A DNA stretch of 14,038 bases, taken from contig DLMI01000071.1 in assembly GCA_002478145.1 (NCBI GenBank), positions 1-14,038 on the forward strand, given 5' to 3'. Position 1 is the first letter of the stretch, and each line of letters starts with the position of its first letter. Source of the DNA: Acidobacteria bacterium UBA7540. Lineage in GTDB: Bacteria; Acidobacteriota; Terriglobia; UBA7540. The translations under genes and the position numbers were made by a program. Shown here one piece after another: positions 6,131 through 13,532 of this stretch. The notes under the pieces were generated by a model. The model did no database searches. It was given only the letters and a program-made list of their open reading frames with translations, and had not been told where the DNA came from.

Positions 6131-6383
6131 ATACGACCCTGGGGCCCTCCAGGACCTCAAGAAGCTCGATCGCCAGATCCAGCGCGAAATCATCGACTAC
6201 ATGGATAACCGGGTGGCGACCGCTCGGACCCCTCGCGACTTCGGGAAGCCTCTTCGTGGCAGTAAGTTTGGACTGTGGCGCTACCGGGTGCGGGACTACC
6301 GCATCATTTGCGAGCTGCAGGCGAAGCGGCTGGTGGTGCTGGTGGTGGCCGTGGGACATAGGAGCACCATTTACGACGACTAA
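6114..6383 (+). CDS. RelE/ParE-superfamily toxin
   Basis: 89 residues from TTG at 6114, giving MAWNIEYDPGALQDLKKLDRQ, which matches the usual start of RelE proteins. No ATG lies in a suitable place, and the longer frame upstream only shadows the antitoxin. The core GKPLRGSKFGLWRYRVRDYRIICEL and the end VVAVGHRSTIY are the RelE signature. K51, R56, R60, R83 and Y87 are candidates for the basic and aromatic residues that position mRNA in the ribosomal A site. The gene overlaps the antitoxin by 17 bases, so translation is probably coupled, and the rare TTG start should keep toxin levels low. The length is normal and the gene looks intact. A ParE-like gyrase role cannot be excluded, but the basic core fits RelE better. 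Confidence 0.88.
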   Translation: MAWNIEYDPGALQDLKKLDRQIQREIIDYMDNRVATARTPRDFGKPLRGSKFGLWRYRVRDYRIICELQAKRLVVLVVAVGHRSTIYDD

Positions 6384-6519
6384 GTCACATGGTGAGGTGC
6401 AGTCTATTACTCCGCTGCCCTGACGGAGCCAGTCACATAGATCAAGAAACGATGTAGGCGCCCGCGAAACCGCTCAGCACAGTCGGCGTCGGATCAACCG
6501 GGCATCAACATCACGGACT

Positions 6520-7407
6520 CTAACCTTCCAGCGCCTGCTTGCAATACGCGTAGCACTTCTTGACTTCGGCGACGGTATCCAGGTTCGCGCCTTCACCATA
6601 CTCGTACTCGATATTGGCGGGGATTTTCCATTTGTTGTCGCGCAGCAGGCGAAGGACCTCCACAATGGGCGTGTCGCCCTGGCCGAAGGGCAAGTTAGCG
6701 CCGTGGTTCTTCTTGCGGTCTTTGATGTGCAGGATGACGATCTTCTGGTGGTGCTCCCGAATGTAGGCAACGGGATCACCGCCGGCGGCCACGAAGTGGC
6801 CGATGTCCAGGTTGACGCCGATGTAGGGTGAGGCGCCCTTCATGGCCCGCGCAAAGGTTTCAGGCGTGGAGAACTCGTCGGGGTCGGACGTTCGGTCGTG
6901 TCCGTGGAAGCCCACCATGATCTTGTATTTCTGGGCGTACTTATCGACGCGGGGCGCAACACTGACATTCGCTGACGATGTGATGTATTTGACGCCCAGC
7001 GCCTGTGCCGCCTGGAAACCACGCTCGATTTCCTGATCCGTCATCGCCTTATGAAAGGCATGGGTGAAAGCATAAAGCTTCACACCGGCGTTATCGAACT
7101 TGGTGCGGATCTCGTGAAAATGGCTAAGAGGTGCGGAAAGCCACCACTTCCTAAGTTCTTCCCCCTCCAGCTTGGGTGCGACGTGCCCATCAAACAGCTC
7201 GCATTCGCCCAAACCCACCGTTTTGAAAGCTTCTATACACGCATCCAAATCCCGGTCGCGAAACGAATAACTTTGTGCCCCAATCTGAACGCCACGAATG
7301 ACCGAGTTAATGTATTCAGCGGTCCAACCGTTTCGGCTGACCGCCCATAAACCTGCAGAACCTGCAATCAGAAGCTTGCCGGCATCTCGACGTGAAACTA
7401 GACCCAT
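6520..7407 (-). CDS. Sugar phosphate isomerase/epimerase-like TIM-barrel protein with Tat signal
   Basis: 295 residues. The ATG at 7407 is chosen because GGAGGA sits at 7416-7411; a frame extension upstream would bury that site. The N-terminus MGLVSRRDAGKLLIAGSAGLWAV is a twin-arginine signal (R6-R7 followed by a hydrophobic stretch), so the protein is likely folded in the cytoplasm and exported. The rest is an AP-endonuclease-2/xylose-isomerase-like barrel: IGAQSYSFRDR (42-52), GECELFDGH (67-75), GFHGHDR (166-172), GVNLDIGHFVAAGGDP (197-212), ILHIKDRKK (225-233) and IEYEYGEG (266-273). Candidate metal ligands are E70, H168, D201, H227 and E267. The family includes isomerases, epimerases and lyases acting on sugars or inositols; the substrate is unknown. 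It is divergent from the secreted mannosidase gene across a MITE-like element. A small copy of residues about 242-260 occurs at 5718-5783. Confidence 0.87.
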   Translation of the reverse strand: MGLVSRRDAGKLLIAGSAGLWAVSRNGWTAEYINSVIRGVQIGAQSYSFRDRDLDACIEAFKTVGLGECELFDGHVAPKLEGEELRKWWLSAPLSHFHEIRTKFDNAGVKLYAFTHAFHKAMTDQEIERGFQAAQALGVKYITSSANVSVAPRVDKYAQKYKIMVGFHGHDRTSDPDEFSTPETFARAMKGASPYIGVNLDIGHFVAAGGDPVAYIREHHQKIVILHIKDRKKNHGANLPFGQGDTPIVEVLRLLRDNKWKIPANIEYEYGEGANLDTVAEVKKCYAYCKQALEG

Positions 7408-7453
7408 AGATCCTCCTTGAAGACTTATAAACATCTCGCGGCGCTAGTATAGC

Positions 7454-7613
7454 AGGATGCTGAAAAACCCGCCTCGCCTGTCATTCCGAGGAGTCCGCCA
7501 TTCTTATTGGCGGACAAAGAGGAATCTCGCAAGTCCTTTGCTTCCGGAGAGAGATTCCTCTCCCGCAGGGCGGGATCGGAATGACAACGTTCACAAAGGT
7601 TTTTCAGCATCCT
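7454..7613. mobile_element. MITE-like element with perfect 16-bp terminal inverted repeats
   Basis: The ends AGGATGCTGAAAAACC (7454-7469) and its exact reverse complement (7598-7613) enclose 128 bp with no gene. Inside are TGTCATTCCGA/TCGGAATGACA (7479-7489 with 7576-7586), an 8-bp stem (7493-7500 with 7508-7515), GAGGAATCTC/GAGATTCCTC (7519-7528 with 7551-7560) and TCCCGC/GCGGGA (7561-7575). The whole element can fold into one long branched hairpin. ATAG occurs one base outside each end (7449-7452 and 7615-7618) and may be a target duplication. Without a transposase it would be a non-autonomous element. Confidence 0.75.
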
Positions 7614-7829
7614 CATAGAGGCTCAGCAGCTTCCTGCAACTACCAGCGGGGGTGTGCGGGATTCACCTCCCTGCGCCAGATTTTCATGAAGCCGATCAGC
7701 AGGACCCGAGGGCGCGGGTCACGCGCAGGATTGTTTGTTGACGAGGTGGCAGAGAAGTGTTAATCATGGTGCGGCTTGTTGCCGGCCACGTTCGTGCCGG
7801 GGCTAATTTCTTCCCTTAGGAGTTAATCC
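7614..7829. other. Leader region of the alpha-mannosidase gene
   Basis: No gene is supported. The stretch must hold the mannosidase promoter, but I see no clear -35/-10 pair. TTAGGAG at 7816-7822 is a good ribosome binding site for the GTG at 7830. Confidence 0.4.
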
Positions 7830-10373
7830 GTGAAATCGCACGCCGCTCGCAATTATGTTTCGGCTTTTTTGCTTTGCGCATTTTCTTTGCTGGCGACGAA
7901 CACCGGCGCGCAGTCTCCAAATTCCTGGCCTCCCCAAGCCTCGCAATACCGATTCCACATGATCGGAAATGCCCACATTGACGCGGTATGGCTCTGGCCG
8001 TGGTCGGAGGGCGTGTCCGTGGTACTGAGCACTTTCCGTTCAGCTCTGGACCGCATGAATGAGAACCCGGATTTCACTTTCACCGCCAGCTCCGCTCAGT
8101 TCTATGAGTGGGTAGCTGAAGCCGATCCGAAGATGCTGCAAGAGATCCGCAAACGGGTGGAAGAGGGGCGGTGGGCAGTGGTGGGAGGATGGTGGGTCGA
8201 GCCGGATGTAAATATCCCGAACGGGGAATCGTTGGTCCGCCAGGGGCTTTACGGCCAGAGACTGTTTCAACAACTATTCGGGCGCATCGCGCAGATTGGT
8301 TACAACCCCGACTCGTTCGGGCATCCCGGCACGCTACCCCAGATTCTCAACCTGCAAGGGATGCACGCCTATGTTTTCATGCGCCCCCAGTCCCACGAGA
8401 AAAAACTCCCCGCCGACCTTTTCTGGTGGGAAGGCGCCGACGGCACGCGATTGCTCACCTACCGCATTCCGTTCAGTTACGACGATTCGGGCCCAGTGCA
8501 AGACAGGTTGCACCACATGATTTCGGACCTGCAGGAACCTACCAAGACTCTGATGGTCTTTTATGGTGCGGGTGACCACGGCGGCGGCGCCACCAAACTG
8601 AACATCCAATCCATCCTGGACGTGCAGAAGCAGCCGGGCGCCCCGACGGTCCTTTTCAGCACGCCGTACCGTTACTTTGACGAGGTAAGCAAGCTGGCTG
8701 ATCTGCCGGTCGTGGCCGACGATCTCCAACACCACGCCGTGGGCTGCTACACGGCAATGTCCGAAATCAAGAAGAACAACAGGGCCGCGGAGGCGGCGCT
8801 TGTTACCGGTGAGAAATTGGCGGCTCTCAGCTCCGTCGTCGCCGGGTTTGAATACCCAAGGGCCGACATCACGGCTGCCTGGAAGAAGGTGCTGTTGATG
8901 CAGTTCCACGATAGCATGGCGGGGAGCGCACTTCCTGAACACTACGCGGTGGCGCGAGGAGCGCACGGATACGCTCTGGAAGTGGCCAATCAAGCCATGT
9001 ACCGGGCGGCAGAGAAGATTGCCTGGCAAGTTCCGACGCAAGATCCGGACTCCGAATACCTGGTGGTTTTTAATCCTCATGCCTGGGATGCAAGGCTGAA
9101 TGTCGAATACGATTTGGGCTGGGAGCTCTCATCCCCGGCCGGACAATCGGCACTACAAAGCAACTCCCTGCTGGAAGATGAGCACGGGAGCCGTGTTGCC
9201 CACCAATGGGTGCAAGCGTCGACGGTGGTCGACGACCGGAATAAGCTGGTTTTCCGCGCGTCGGTTCCGGCTTTTGGTTACCGGCAATTCCGTTTGCGCA
9301 AGCTCCAGCCTAGCACGCAGCCGGTGTCTGCCGTCCACGCCACCTACAAGGAACTGGAAAATGAACATCTTCGTGTCACCTTTTCGGAGGATGGCACCCT
9401 CTCGATTTTCGACAAGGACGCCGGGGTGCAGGTGTTCCAAGGCGGCGCGGGAGGCGCGCGCGCGATCGTTTTGGACGACCCCAGCGACACCTGGAGCCAC
9501 GCTGTACGCGCCTACACGAAGGAGGTCGGTGCCTTCAGCAACGCCCATTTTCGGGTGCTTGAAAATGGTCCTTTACGCGCCACACTTCGCGTGCGCACGA
9601 GCTACGGTTCGTCCTCTCTTGAGACCGACTGGATGCTCTACGCCGGCGCCCGGACTCTGGAGGCGCGCGTGGCGCTGGATTGGCGCGAGCATCTTAAAAT
9701 ACTGAAGTTCTCTTTCCCGGTGGATGTGGAGGATCCCCGACCCACTTACGAAATCGCCTACGGGTACAAGGTGCGGAAGGCTGAAGGCGAAGAAGATCCC
9801 GGGCAGCGCTGGATCGACCTTTCAGGCCAGCGTGCGGGAGGCGAATATGGGCTCGCCGTCATCAACGACGCTAAGTACGGCTACAGCGTGCAAGATAACG
9901 ATATGCGAATCTCGATTGCGCGCAGCGCCGTCTTCGCGCAACACGATCCCCGCAAGCTGGATCCCCATGGAGAGTACATCTGGCAGGACCAGGGCGAGCA
10001 GACCTTCCGCATGTTACTGGCGCCTCACTCCGGCGCCTGGCAGGATGCGAGCATCGTACGATGGGCGGAGGAATTCACGGCTCCCGTTCCGATCGTCTAC
10101 CAGGGAATCCATCCGGGAACCCGGCCGCTTTCAGCCTCCTTTCTGTCCGTGGATGCGCCCGACGTGGTGGTCTCGGTGGTGAAGAAAGCGGAAGACGGCG
10201 ACGACCTCATCATCCGTTGCTATGAGACCGCCGGGCGCCCGGCAAAGGCGGCGCTGGACCTGGGGTTAGTGAAGCGGCGCTGGACCGGGAACTTCCGCCC
10301 TTTGGAAATCAAGACTCTGCGCGTGCCTCGCGCTGGAGGAGAAATTCGCGAAGTCAACCTGGTGGAACAATGA
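7830..10373 (+). CDS. Secreted glycoside hydrolase family 38 alpha-mannosidase
   Basis: 847 residues from GTG at 7830 (TTAGGAG seven bases upstream). A Sec signal peptide is clear: basic MKSHAARN, hydrophobic YVSAFLLCAFSLLA, and a likely cut after GAQ (about residue 28). GH38 enzymes release alpha-linked mannose with a Zn2+-dependent retaining mechanism. Signature residues are present: zinc ligands H49 and D51 in NAHIDAVWLWPW, the nucleophile D161 in GYNPDSFGHPGTLPQ, and H360-D361 in QFHDSMAGSALPEH. WWVEPDVNIPNGESLVRQ (121-138) is also typical. Residues about 310-385 form the mid three-helix domain, and the remaining 460 form the beta-rich C-terminal domains. Likely location is periplasmic or extracellular, acting on mannan or glycoprotein glycans. 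The stop overlaps an ATGA, but no gene follows directly. The divergent exported sugar-isomerase-like gene suggests a joint carbohydrate role (inference). Confidence 0.95.
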   Translation: MKSHAARNYVSAFLLCAFSLLATNTGAQSPNSWPPQASQYRFHMIGNAHIDAVWLWPWSEGVSVVLSTFRSALDRMNENPDFTFTASSAQFYEWVAEADPKMLQEIRKRVEEGRWAVVGGWWVEPDVNIPNGESLVRQGLYGQRLFQQLFGRIAQIGYNPDSFGHPGTLPQILNLQGMHAYVFMRPQSHEKKLPADLFWWEGADGTRLLTYRIPFSYDDSGPVQDRLHHMISDLQEPTKTLMVFYGAGDHGGGATKLNIQSILDVQKQPGAPTVLFSTPYRYFDEVSKLADLPVVADDLQHHAVGCYTAMSEIKKNNRAAEAALVTGEKLAALSSVVAGFEYPRADITAAWKKVLLMQFHDSMAGSALPEHYAVARGAHGYALEVANQAMYRAAEKIAWQVPTQDPDSEYLVVFNPHAWDARLNVEYDLGWELSSPAGQSALQSNSLLEDEHGSRVAHQWVQASTVVDDRNKLVFRASVPAFGYRQFRLRKLQPSTQPVSAVHATYKELENEHLRVTFSEDGTLSIFDKDAGVQVFQGGAGGARAIVLDDPSDTWSHAVRAYTKEVGAFSNAHFRVLENGPLRATLRVRTSYGSSSLETDWMLYAGARTLEARVALDWREHLKILKFSFPVDVEDPRPTYEIAYGYKVRKAEGEEDPGQRWIDLSGQRAGGEYGLAVINDAKYGYSVQDNDMRISIARSAVFAQHDPRKLDPHGEYIWQDQGEQTFRMLLAPHSGAWQDASIVRWAEEFTAPVPIVYQGIHPGTRPLSASFLSVDAPDVVVSVVKKAEDGDDLIIRCYETAGRPAKAALDLGLVKRRWTGNFRPLEIKTLRVPRAGGEIREVNLVEQ

Positions 10374-10414
10374 GTGTGCGGGACTCAGGGTGGGTGAAGG
10401 AAGGGAGCGTTGCG

Positions 10415-10462
10415 AGCCCTATCGGTTCAGGGCTGAGTACCACAGCGCGGCTGTCGGCCGCG
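10415..10462. repeat. Pair of small hairpins downstream of the mannosidase gene
   Basis: AGCCCT/AGGGCT (10415-10420 with 10429-10434) and CGCGGC/GCCGCG (10446-10451 with 10457-10462) form two 6-bp hairpins 41 bases after the mannosidase stop. There is no T-tract. They look like REP-type sequence and may protect or help end the mannosidase transcript. Confidence 0.4.
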
Positions 10463-10478
10463 ACCAAAAGCGAAGGAG

Positions 10479-10507
10479 AAGTCAAAAGGCAAAGTGCAAA
10501 ACGCAAA
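10479..10507 (+). repeat. Left arm of 29-nt inverted repeat enclosing the four-helix-bundle gene
   Basis: A-rich arm built of GCAAA/GCAAAA units. It pairs with 10970-10998: 27 of 29 positions are complementary, position 10495 would form a U-G pair in RNA, and 10488/10989 is a G-G mismatch. The GTG start of the enclosed gene (10494) lies inside this arm. Confidence 0.8.
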
Positions 10508-10919
10508 TGGCAAAACCACAGGACCGACTGCAATGGTCCAAGCAAGGCGTGATCTGGGAGAGCGCCTATTGGATTATGGCGCGAGGATCATCAAACTGGT
10601 CGAGTCATTGCCAAATACACTGGTGGGCCGGCGTGTGGCGGACCAACTGCTGCGCCGTGGCACATCTATAGGTGCGAACTACGAAGAGGCCAGGGGAGCG
10701 GAGTCCAAAGATGATTTTGTCCACAAACTCCAGATTGCCCTGAAGGAGTTGCGGGAGTCCAACTACTGGCTTCGCCTGCTCGTCAAGTCGGGGAAGATCT
10801 CGGCAGAGCGCATGGCCGATCTGCTGGGCGAATCGAACCAGTTGTGCGCGATACTCTCGAAATCCGTCGCTACCGCCAAAGGAAAGGCTAAGAAAGAAAA
10901 TGCCAGTGTTTCGCCGTAG
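10494..10919 (+). CDS. Four-helix-bundle protein (23S rRNA intervening-sequence protein family)
   Basis: 141 residues from GTG at 10494, with AAAAGG (10484-10489) close upstream. M14 (ATG at 10533) is an alternative start that would trim a low-complexity leader encoded by the repeat arm. The core matches the S23/IVP family: GARIIKLVESLPNTLVGRRVADQLLRRGTSIGANYEEA (29-66), then RGAESKDDFVHKLQIALKELRESNYWLRLL (67-96), then a last helix with LLGESNQLCAILSKSV. These proteins are small four-helix bundles first found inside intervening sequences of 23S rRNA genes. Many free-standing copies are known and their function is unclear. This one is not in an rRNA gene. It is enclosed by 29-nt inverted repeats at 10479-10507 and 10970-10998, as if the gene and its flanks move as one unit. 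The Lys-rich C-terminal tail (ATAKGKAKKEN) may bind nucleic acid. Confidence 0.88.
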   Translation: MQNANGKTTGPTAMVQARRDLGERLLDYGARIIKLVESLPNTLVGRRVADQLLRRGTSIGANYEEARGAESKDDFVHKLQIALKELRESNYWLRLLVKSGKISAERMADLLGESNQLCAILSKSVATAKGKAKKENASVSP

Positions 10920-10969
10920 TTCCCTGCGGTTGCAGAGGACGGACCTCAGGTCGTTCTTGGGTTTCTACT

Positions 10970-10998
10970 TTTGCGTTTTGCGCTTTGCGTTTTGACTT
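10970..10998 (-). repeat. Right arm of 29-nt inverted repeat enclosing the four-helix-bundle gene
   Basis: T-rich arm, reverse complement of 10479-10507 apart from two positions. It starts 50 bases after the gene's stop codon. A transcript across the unit could form a long stem with the coding region in the loop. Confidence 0.8.
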
Positions 10999-11017
10999 GC
11001 TCCGTGCCGGTCAAGCT

Positions 11018-11060
11018 TCAACACAGACCAAACGGGGCGTCTCAGTGCCCTCTGTGTTGA
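11018..11060. repeat. Stem-loop downstream of the four-helix-bundle unit
   Basis: TCAACACAGA (11018-11027) pairs perfectly with TCTGTGTTGA (11051-11060). The loop contains a smaller GGGC/GCCC stem. It has no T-tract, so it is not a clear terminator. Confidence 0.45.
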
Positions 11061-11145
11061 GTCCTTTCTCGACACGGAGGACCCGGAGGCGCTGCTGGCA
11101 GAAGGAGAAATCCTCGCGGCGGGAGAAGAAGATGGCGACTACTAA
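11035..11145 (+). pseudogene. Possible C-terminal remnant of an unknown gene upstream of rtcB
   Basis: One frame ends with an acidic, codon-like stretch including CVESFLDTEDPEALLAEGE followed by ILAAGEEDGDY and TAA (11143-11145). No ATG, GTG or TTG start lies in the frame, which is closed by a TGA at 10993. If real, it is only the tail of a lost gene. It could equally be chance in GC-rich DNA. I do not recognise the family. Confidence 0.2.
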
Positions 11146-11212
11146 TGCAGGGTAATCAGCTACAATAGCCCTAATGGGTTGATACTCTCGTGGCCATGGC
11201 GTGAGGAGGCGT

Positions 11213-12661
11213 ATGCCTCTCGAGATGCACCAGCTTCAGAAACTCGATGACTACCGGTGGCTTGTGCCGCAAGGAACCAAGCCCGGCATGCTCACCGATG
11301 CGCTCATTTACACCGACGAGCGCCTGCTGAAGGACTTGCTCAAAGACCTCTCCCTCGAGCAGGCGATTAACGTGGCAATGCTTCCGGGGATTGTGGGCCG
11401 CTCGCTGGCCATGCCGGACATCCACCAAGGATACGGCTTTCCAATCGGCGGCGTGGCGGCTACCCTGCCGGACGAGGGCGGCGTGATCTCACCCGGTGGA
11501 GTGGGATTTGATATCAACTGTGGCGTGCGGCTGCTTGCCAGTACGCTGACGCTCGACGAGGTTCGGCCGAAGATCAAGGAGCTGGTGAACCAGCTCTTCC
11601 GTGACATTCCCTCGGGCGTAGGCCAAAGCGGGAATATCCGGCTCTCGTACCAGGAGCTCGACAGGTTGCTCAAAGACGGCGCCACCTGGATGGTCGAGCA
11701 CAGTTACGGCAGGCCGGAAGACTTGGACACTTGCGAGGAGAATGGCGCCATCGACGACGCCGACCCGACAGCGGTCAGTGACCGGGCGAAAAAGCGCGGG
11801 CTGCCGCAGGTGGGAACGCTCGGTTCGGGGAACCATTTTCTGGAAGTTCAGTACGTGGAGCACATCTTCGACCCGGCGGTCGCGCAGACTTTGGGACTTT
11901 ACCAAAACGAAATCCTGATCATGCTCCATTCCGGCTCACGCGGCCTGGGTCACCAGGTTTGCACTGATTACCTTCGCGATATGGATGCGGGTATGCGCCG
12001 CTATGGCATCGAGCTGCCCGACCGGCAACTGGCGTGTGTTCCAGTACACTCGAAGGAAGGACAGGAATACCTTGCGGCGATGCGGGCCTCGGCGAACTTT
12101 GCCTGGGCCAACCGCCAGGGCATCACCCACTTTGCGCGCCAGGCGTTCCAGCGGATCTTCGGCCAGCAGGAAGAACTGCGGGTTGTGTACGACGTCTGCC
12201 ACAACATCGCGAAACTGGAACGCCATCAGGTGAACGGGCGGGAACGCAAAGTGATGGTACACCGCAAAGGCGCCACGCGGGCGTTTCCTGCGGGGCGGCC
12301 GGAAGTGCCGGAGGTGTATAAGTCCTGCGGCCAGCCGGTGCTCATACCCGGCTCTATGGGGACGGCATCCTACGTTCTGGTGGGCGCTGAGGGAGCGATG
12401 AAGGAGACCTTCGGCACCACCTGCCACGGGGCGGGCCGGGTGATGAGCCGCACCGCCGCGAAGAAATCTCCCTTCGCGCAAAACGCCCGGCAAAGACTGG
12501 AAGAGCTGGGTATTATGGTGCGAGCCGAGACCCGCGACGGCATCACGGAGGAAATCCCCGAAGCCTATAAAGACGTGGACGTGGTCATTGACGTGGTCCA
12601 CAACGCAGGATTGGCCAAGCGGGTGGCGAGACTAAAACCCATTGGAGTGATCAAGGGCTAG
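11213..12661 (+). CDS. rtcB: RNA-splicing ligase RtcB
   Basis: 482 residues from ATG at 11213, behind AGGAGG at 11204-11209. The spacing of three bases is short, so ATG at 11225 (MHQLQKLDDYRW) is a realistic alternative; the GTG at 11201 would overlap the ribosome binding site. RtcB joins RNA ends bearing 3'-phosphate or 2',3'-cyclic phosphate to 5'-OH ends, using GTP and Mn2+, in tRNA splicing or RNA repair. Numbered from 11213, the metal ligands are D100 and C103 (GGVGFDINCG), H208 (GSGNHFLEVQ), H239 (LHSGSRGLGHQ) and H330 (DVCHNIAK). The guanylated histidine is H405 (TCHGAGRVMSR). Length is typical and all catalytic residues are present. No archease or rtcA/rtcR gene is adjacent, so a sigma54-type rtc operon is not seen here. 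Confidence 0.96.
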   Translation: MPLEMHQLQKLDDYRWLVPQGTKPGMLTDALIYTDERLLKDLLKDLSLEQAINVAMLPGIVGRSLAMPDIHQGYGFPIGGVAATLPDEGGVISPGGVGFDINCGVRLLASTLTLDEVRPKIKELVNQLFRDIPSGVGQSGNIRLSYQELDRLLKDGATWMVEHSYGRPEDLDTCEENGAIDDADPTAVSDRAKKRGLPQVGTLGSGNHFLEVQYVEHIFDPAVAQTLGLYQNEILIMLHSGSRGLGHQVCTDYLRDMDAGMRRYGIELPDRQLACVPVHSKEGQEYLAAMRASANFAWANRQGITHFARQAFQRIFGQQEELRVVYDVCHNIAKLERHQVNGRERKVMVHRKGATRAFPAGRPEVPEVYKSCGQPVLIPGSMGTASYVLVGAEGAMKETFGTTCHGAGRVMSRTAAKKSPFAQNARQRLEELGIMVRAETRDGITEEIPEAYKDVDVVIDVVHNAGLAKRVARLKPIGVIKG

Positions 12662-12697
12662 CTGACCACATTCGAAATTCGCAGGGGTGCCTGACAA

Positions 12698-12725
12698 GTC
12701 GAGAGTCGAAGGTCGAGAGTCAAGA
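12698..12725. repeat. Short tandem repeat of GTCGAGAGTC
   Basis: Two 14-base units (12698-12711 and 12712-12725) share GTCGAGAGTC followed by an A/G-rich tail. It lies in the 268-bp non-coding spacer between the convergent rtcB and bacterioferritin genes. Confidence 0.5.
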
Positions 12726-12830
12726 GAGGAGGGACTGGGCACATCCCGACCAATCCCCCAGATTCCCGCTATGAACGATGCAACCCGTCGCCGTGGCGTG
12801 GACGTCTCGCCCATGTCGGCTTCATGCGTT

Positions 12831-12849
12831 CACGGGCGGGATGCCCGTG
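12831..12849. repeat. Small REP-like hairpin
   Basis: CACGGGC/GCCCGTG forms a 7-bp stem with a 5-base loop, followed by CTACG. It is in the rtcB-bfr spacer, where no gene is supported. It is similar in style to the other GC-rich palindromes in this window. A second small inverted repeat, AGTCCT/AGGACT (12916-12929), lies just past the bacterioferritin stop and has no T-tract. Confidence 0.4.
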
Positions 12850-12929
12850 CTACGCGAAGCAGGAATGAAGAGGGGCGACCCAACGGATCACCCCTGACCC
12901 AGGTTGTGCTGACACAGTCCTGAAGGACT

Positions 12930-13412
12930 TTACTTTTCCGATCCTTCGCCAAGCTGTTGAGCCAAATAATTCTGCAAGCCGACCTGCTCGATGAGCCCTA
13001 GCTGTTCCTCGAAGAAATCGACGTGGCCTTCTTCCACGATGAGAATTTCCTTGAGGAAATCGGCCGTGCCGTTGTCACCCGCCTTGCGACATGTGGCGAT
13101 GCCCTCGTTGTAACCATTCACCGCGCCCTGCTCCAAGGCCAAGTCCTTCTCAAGCTGCTCTTTCACGTCCTTCCCGATATTGAGTTTGGGCAGCTCGCTC
13201 AGGCTCGGCATTCCCTCAAGGAAGAGCATGCGCTCGATGATCTTTTCAGCGTGCCCCATTTCATTGATGGATAATTTCTTGATGTGCTTGCTCAGCCGCT
13301 CGTAACCCCAGTTCTCGCACATTTCGCTGTGCAAGAAGTATTGGTTGATGGCCCCCAATTCCTCCTCCAGCATCTCTTGTAAGACCTTCAAGACTTCCGG
13401 TTTTCCTTTCAT
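12930..13412 (-). CDS. bfr: Bacterioferritin
   Basis: 160 residues from ATG at 13412, preceded by a purine-rich GAGGAGGGGAGA. Bacterioferritin assembles as a 24-subunit shell that oxidises Fe2+ and stores iron as a ferric mineral in the cytoplasm. All ferroxidase ligands are at the canonical positions: E18, E51, H54, E94, E127 and H130. The conserved Y25 is present, and M52, the axial ligand for heme at the subunit interface, is present too. Length is standard. No bacterioferritin-associated ferredoxin gene is visible next to it. It is convergent with rtcB, and the HAMP-protein gene lies upstream on the same strand across a 120-bp gap that probably carries its own promoter. No Fur-box-like site was evident to me. 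Confidence 0.96.
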   Translation of the reverse strand: MKGKPEVLKVLQEMLEEELGAINQYFLHSEMCENWGYERLSKHIKKLSINEMGHAEKIIERMLFLEGMPSLSELPKLNIGKDVKEQLEKDLALEQGAVNGYNEGIATCRKAGDNGTADFLKEILIVEEGHVDFFEEQLGLIEQVGLQNYLAQQLGEGSEK

Positions 13413-13532
13413 ACGTCTCCCCTCCTCGATAGATGAGTGCCGTCCTTATCTTCCAAAGATTACCACAGGTGCCGCCCAAAAAACTCTCGACGGGGCAATA
13501 CCGCCCGCGAACCGGAAACGTAGCAAGATCCC

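Noticed and set aside
8334..9080. 248-codon open frame antisense to the mannosidase gene
   Set aside because: It is a shadow of the GC-rich GH38 reading frame, with no signals and no recognisable protein.
12698..12725. Start of a CRISPR-like array
   Set aside because: Only two adjacent 14-base units exist, with no spacers and no cas genes.
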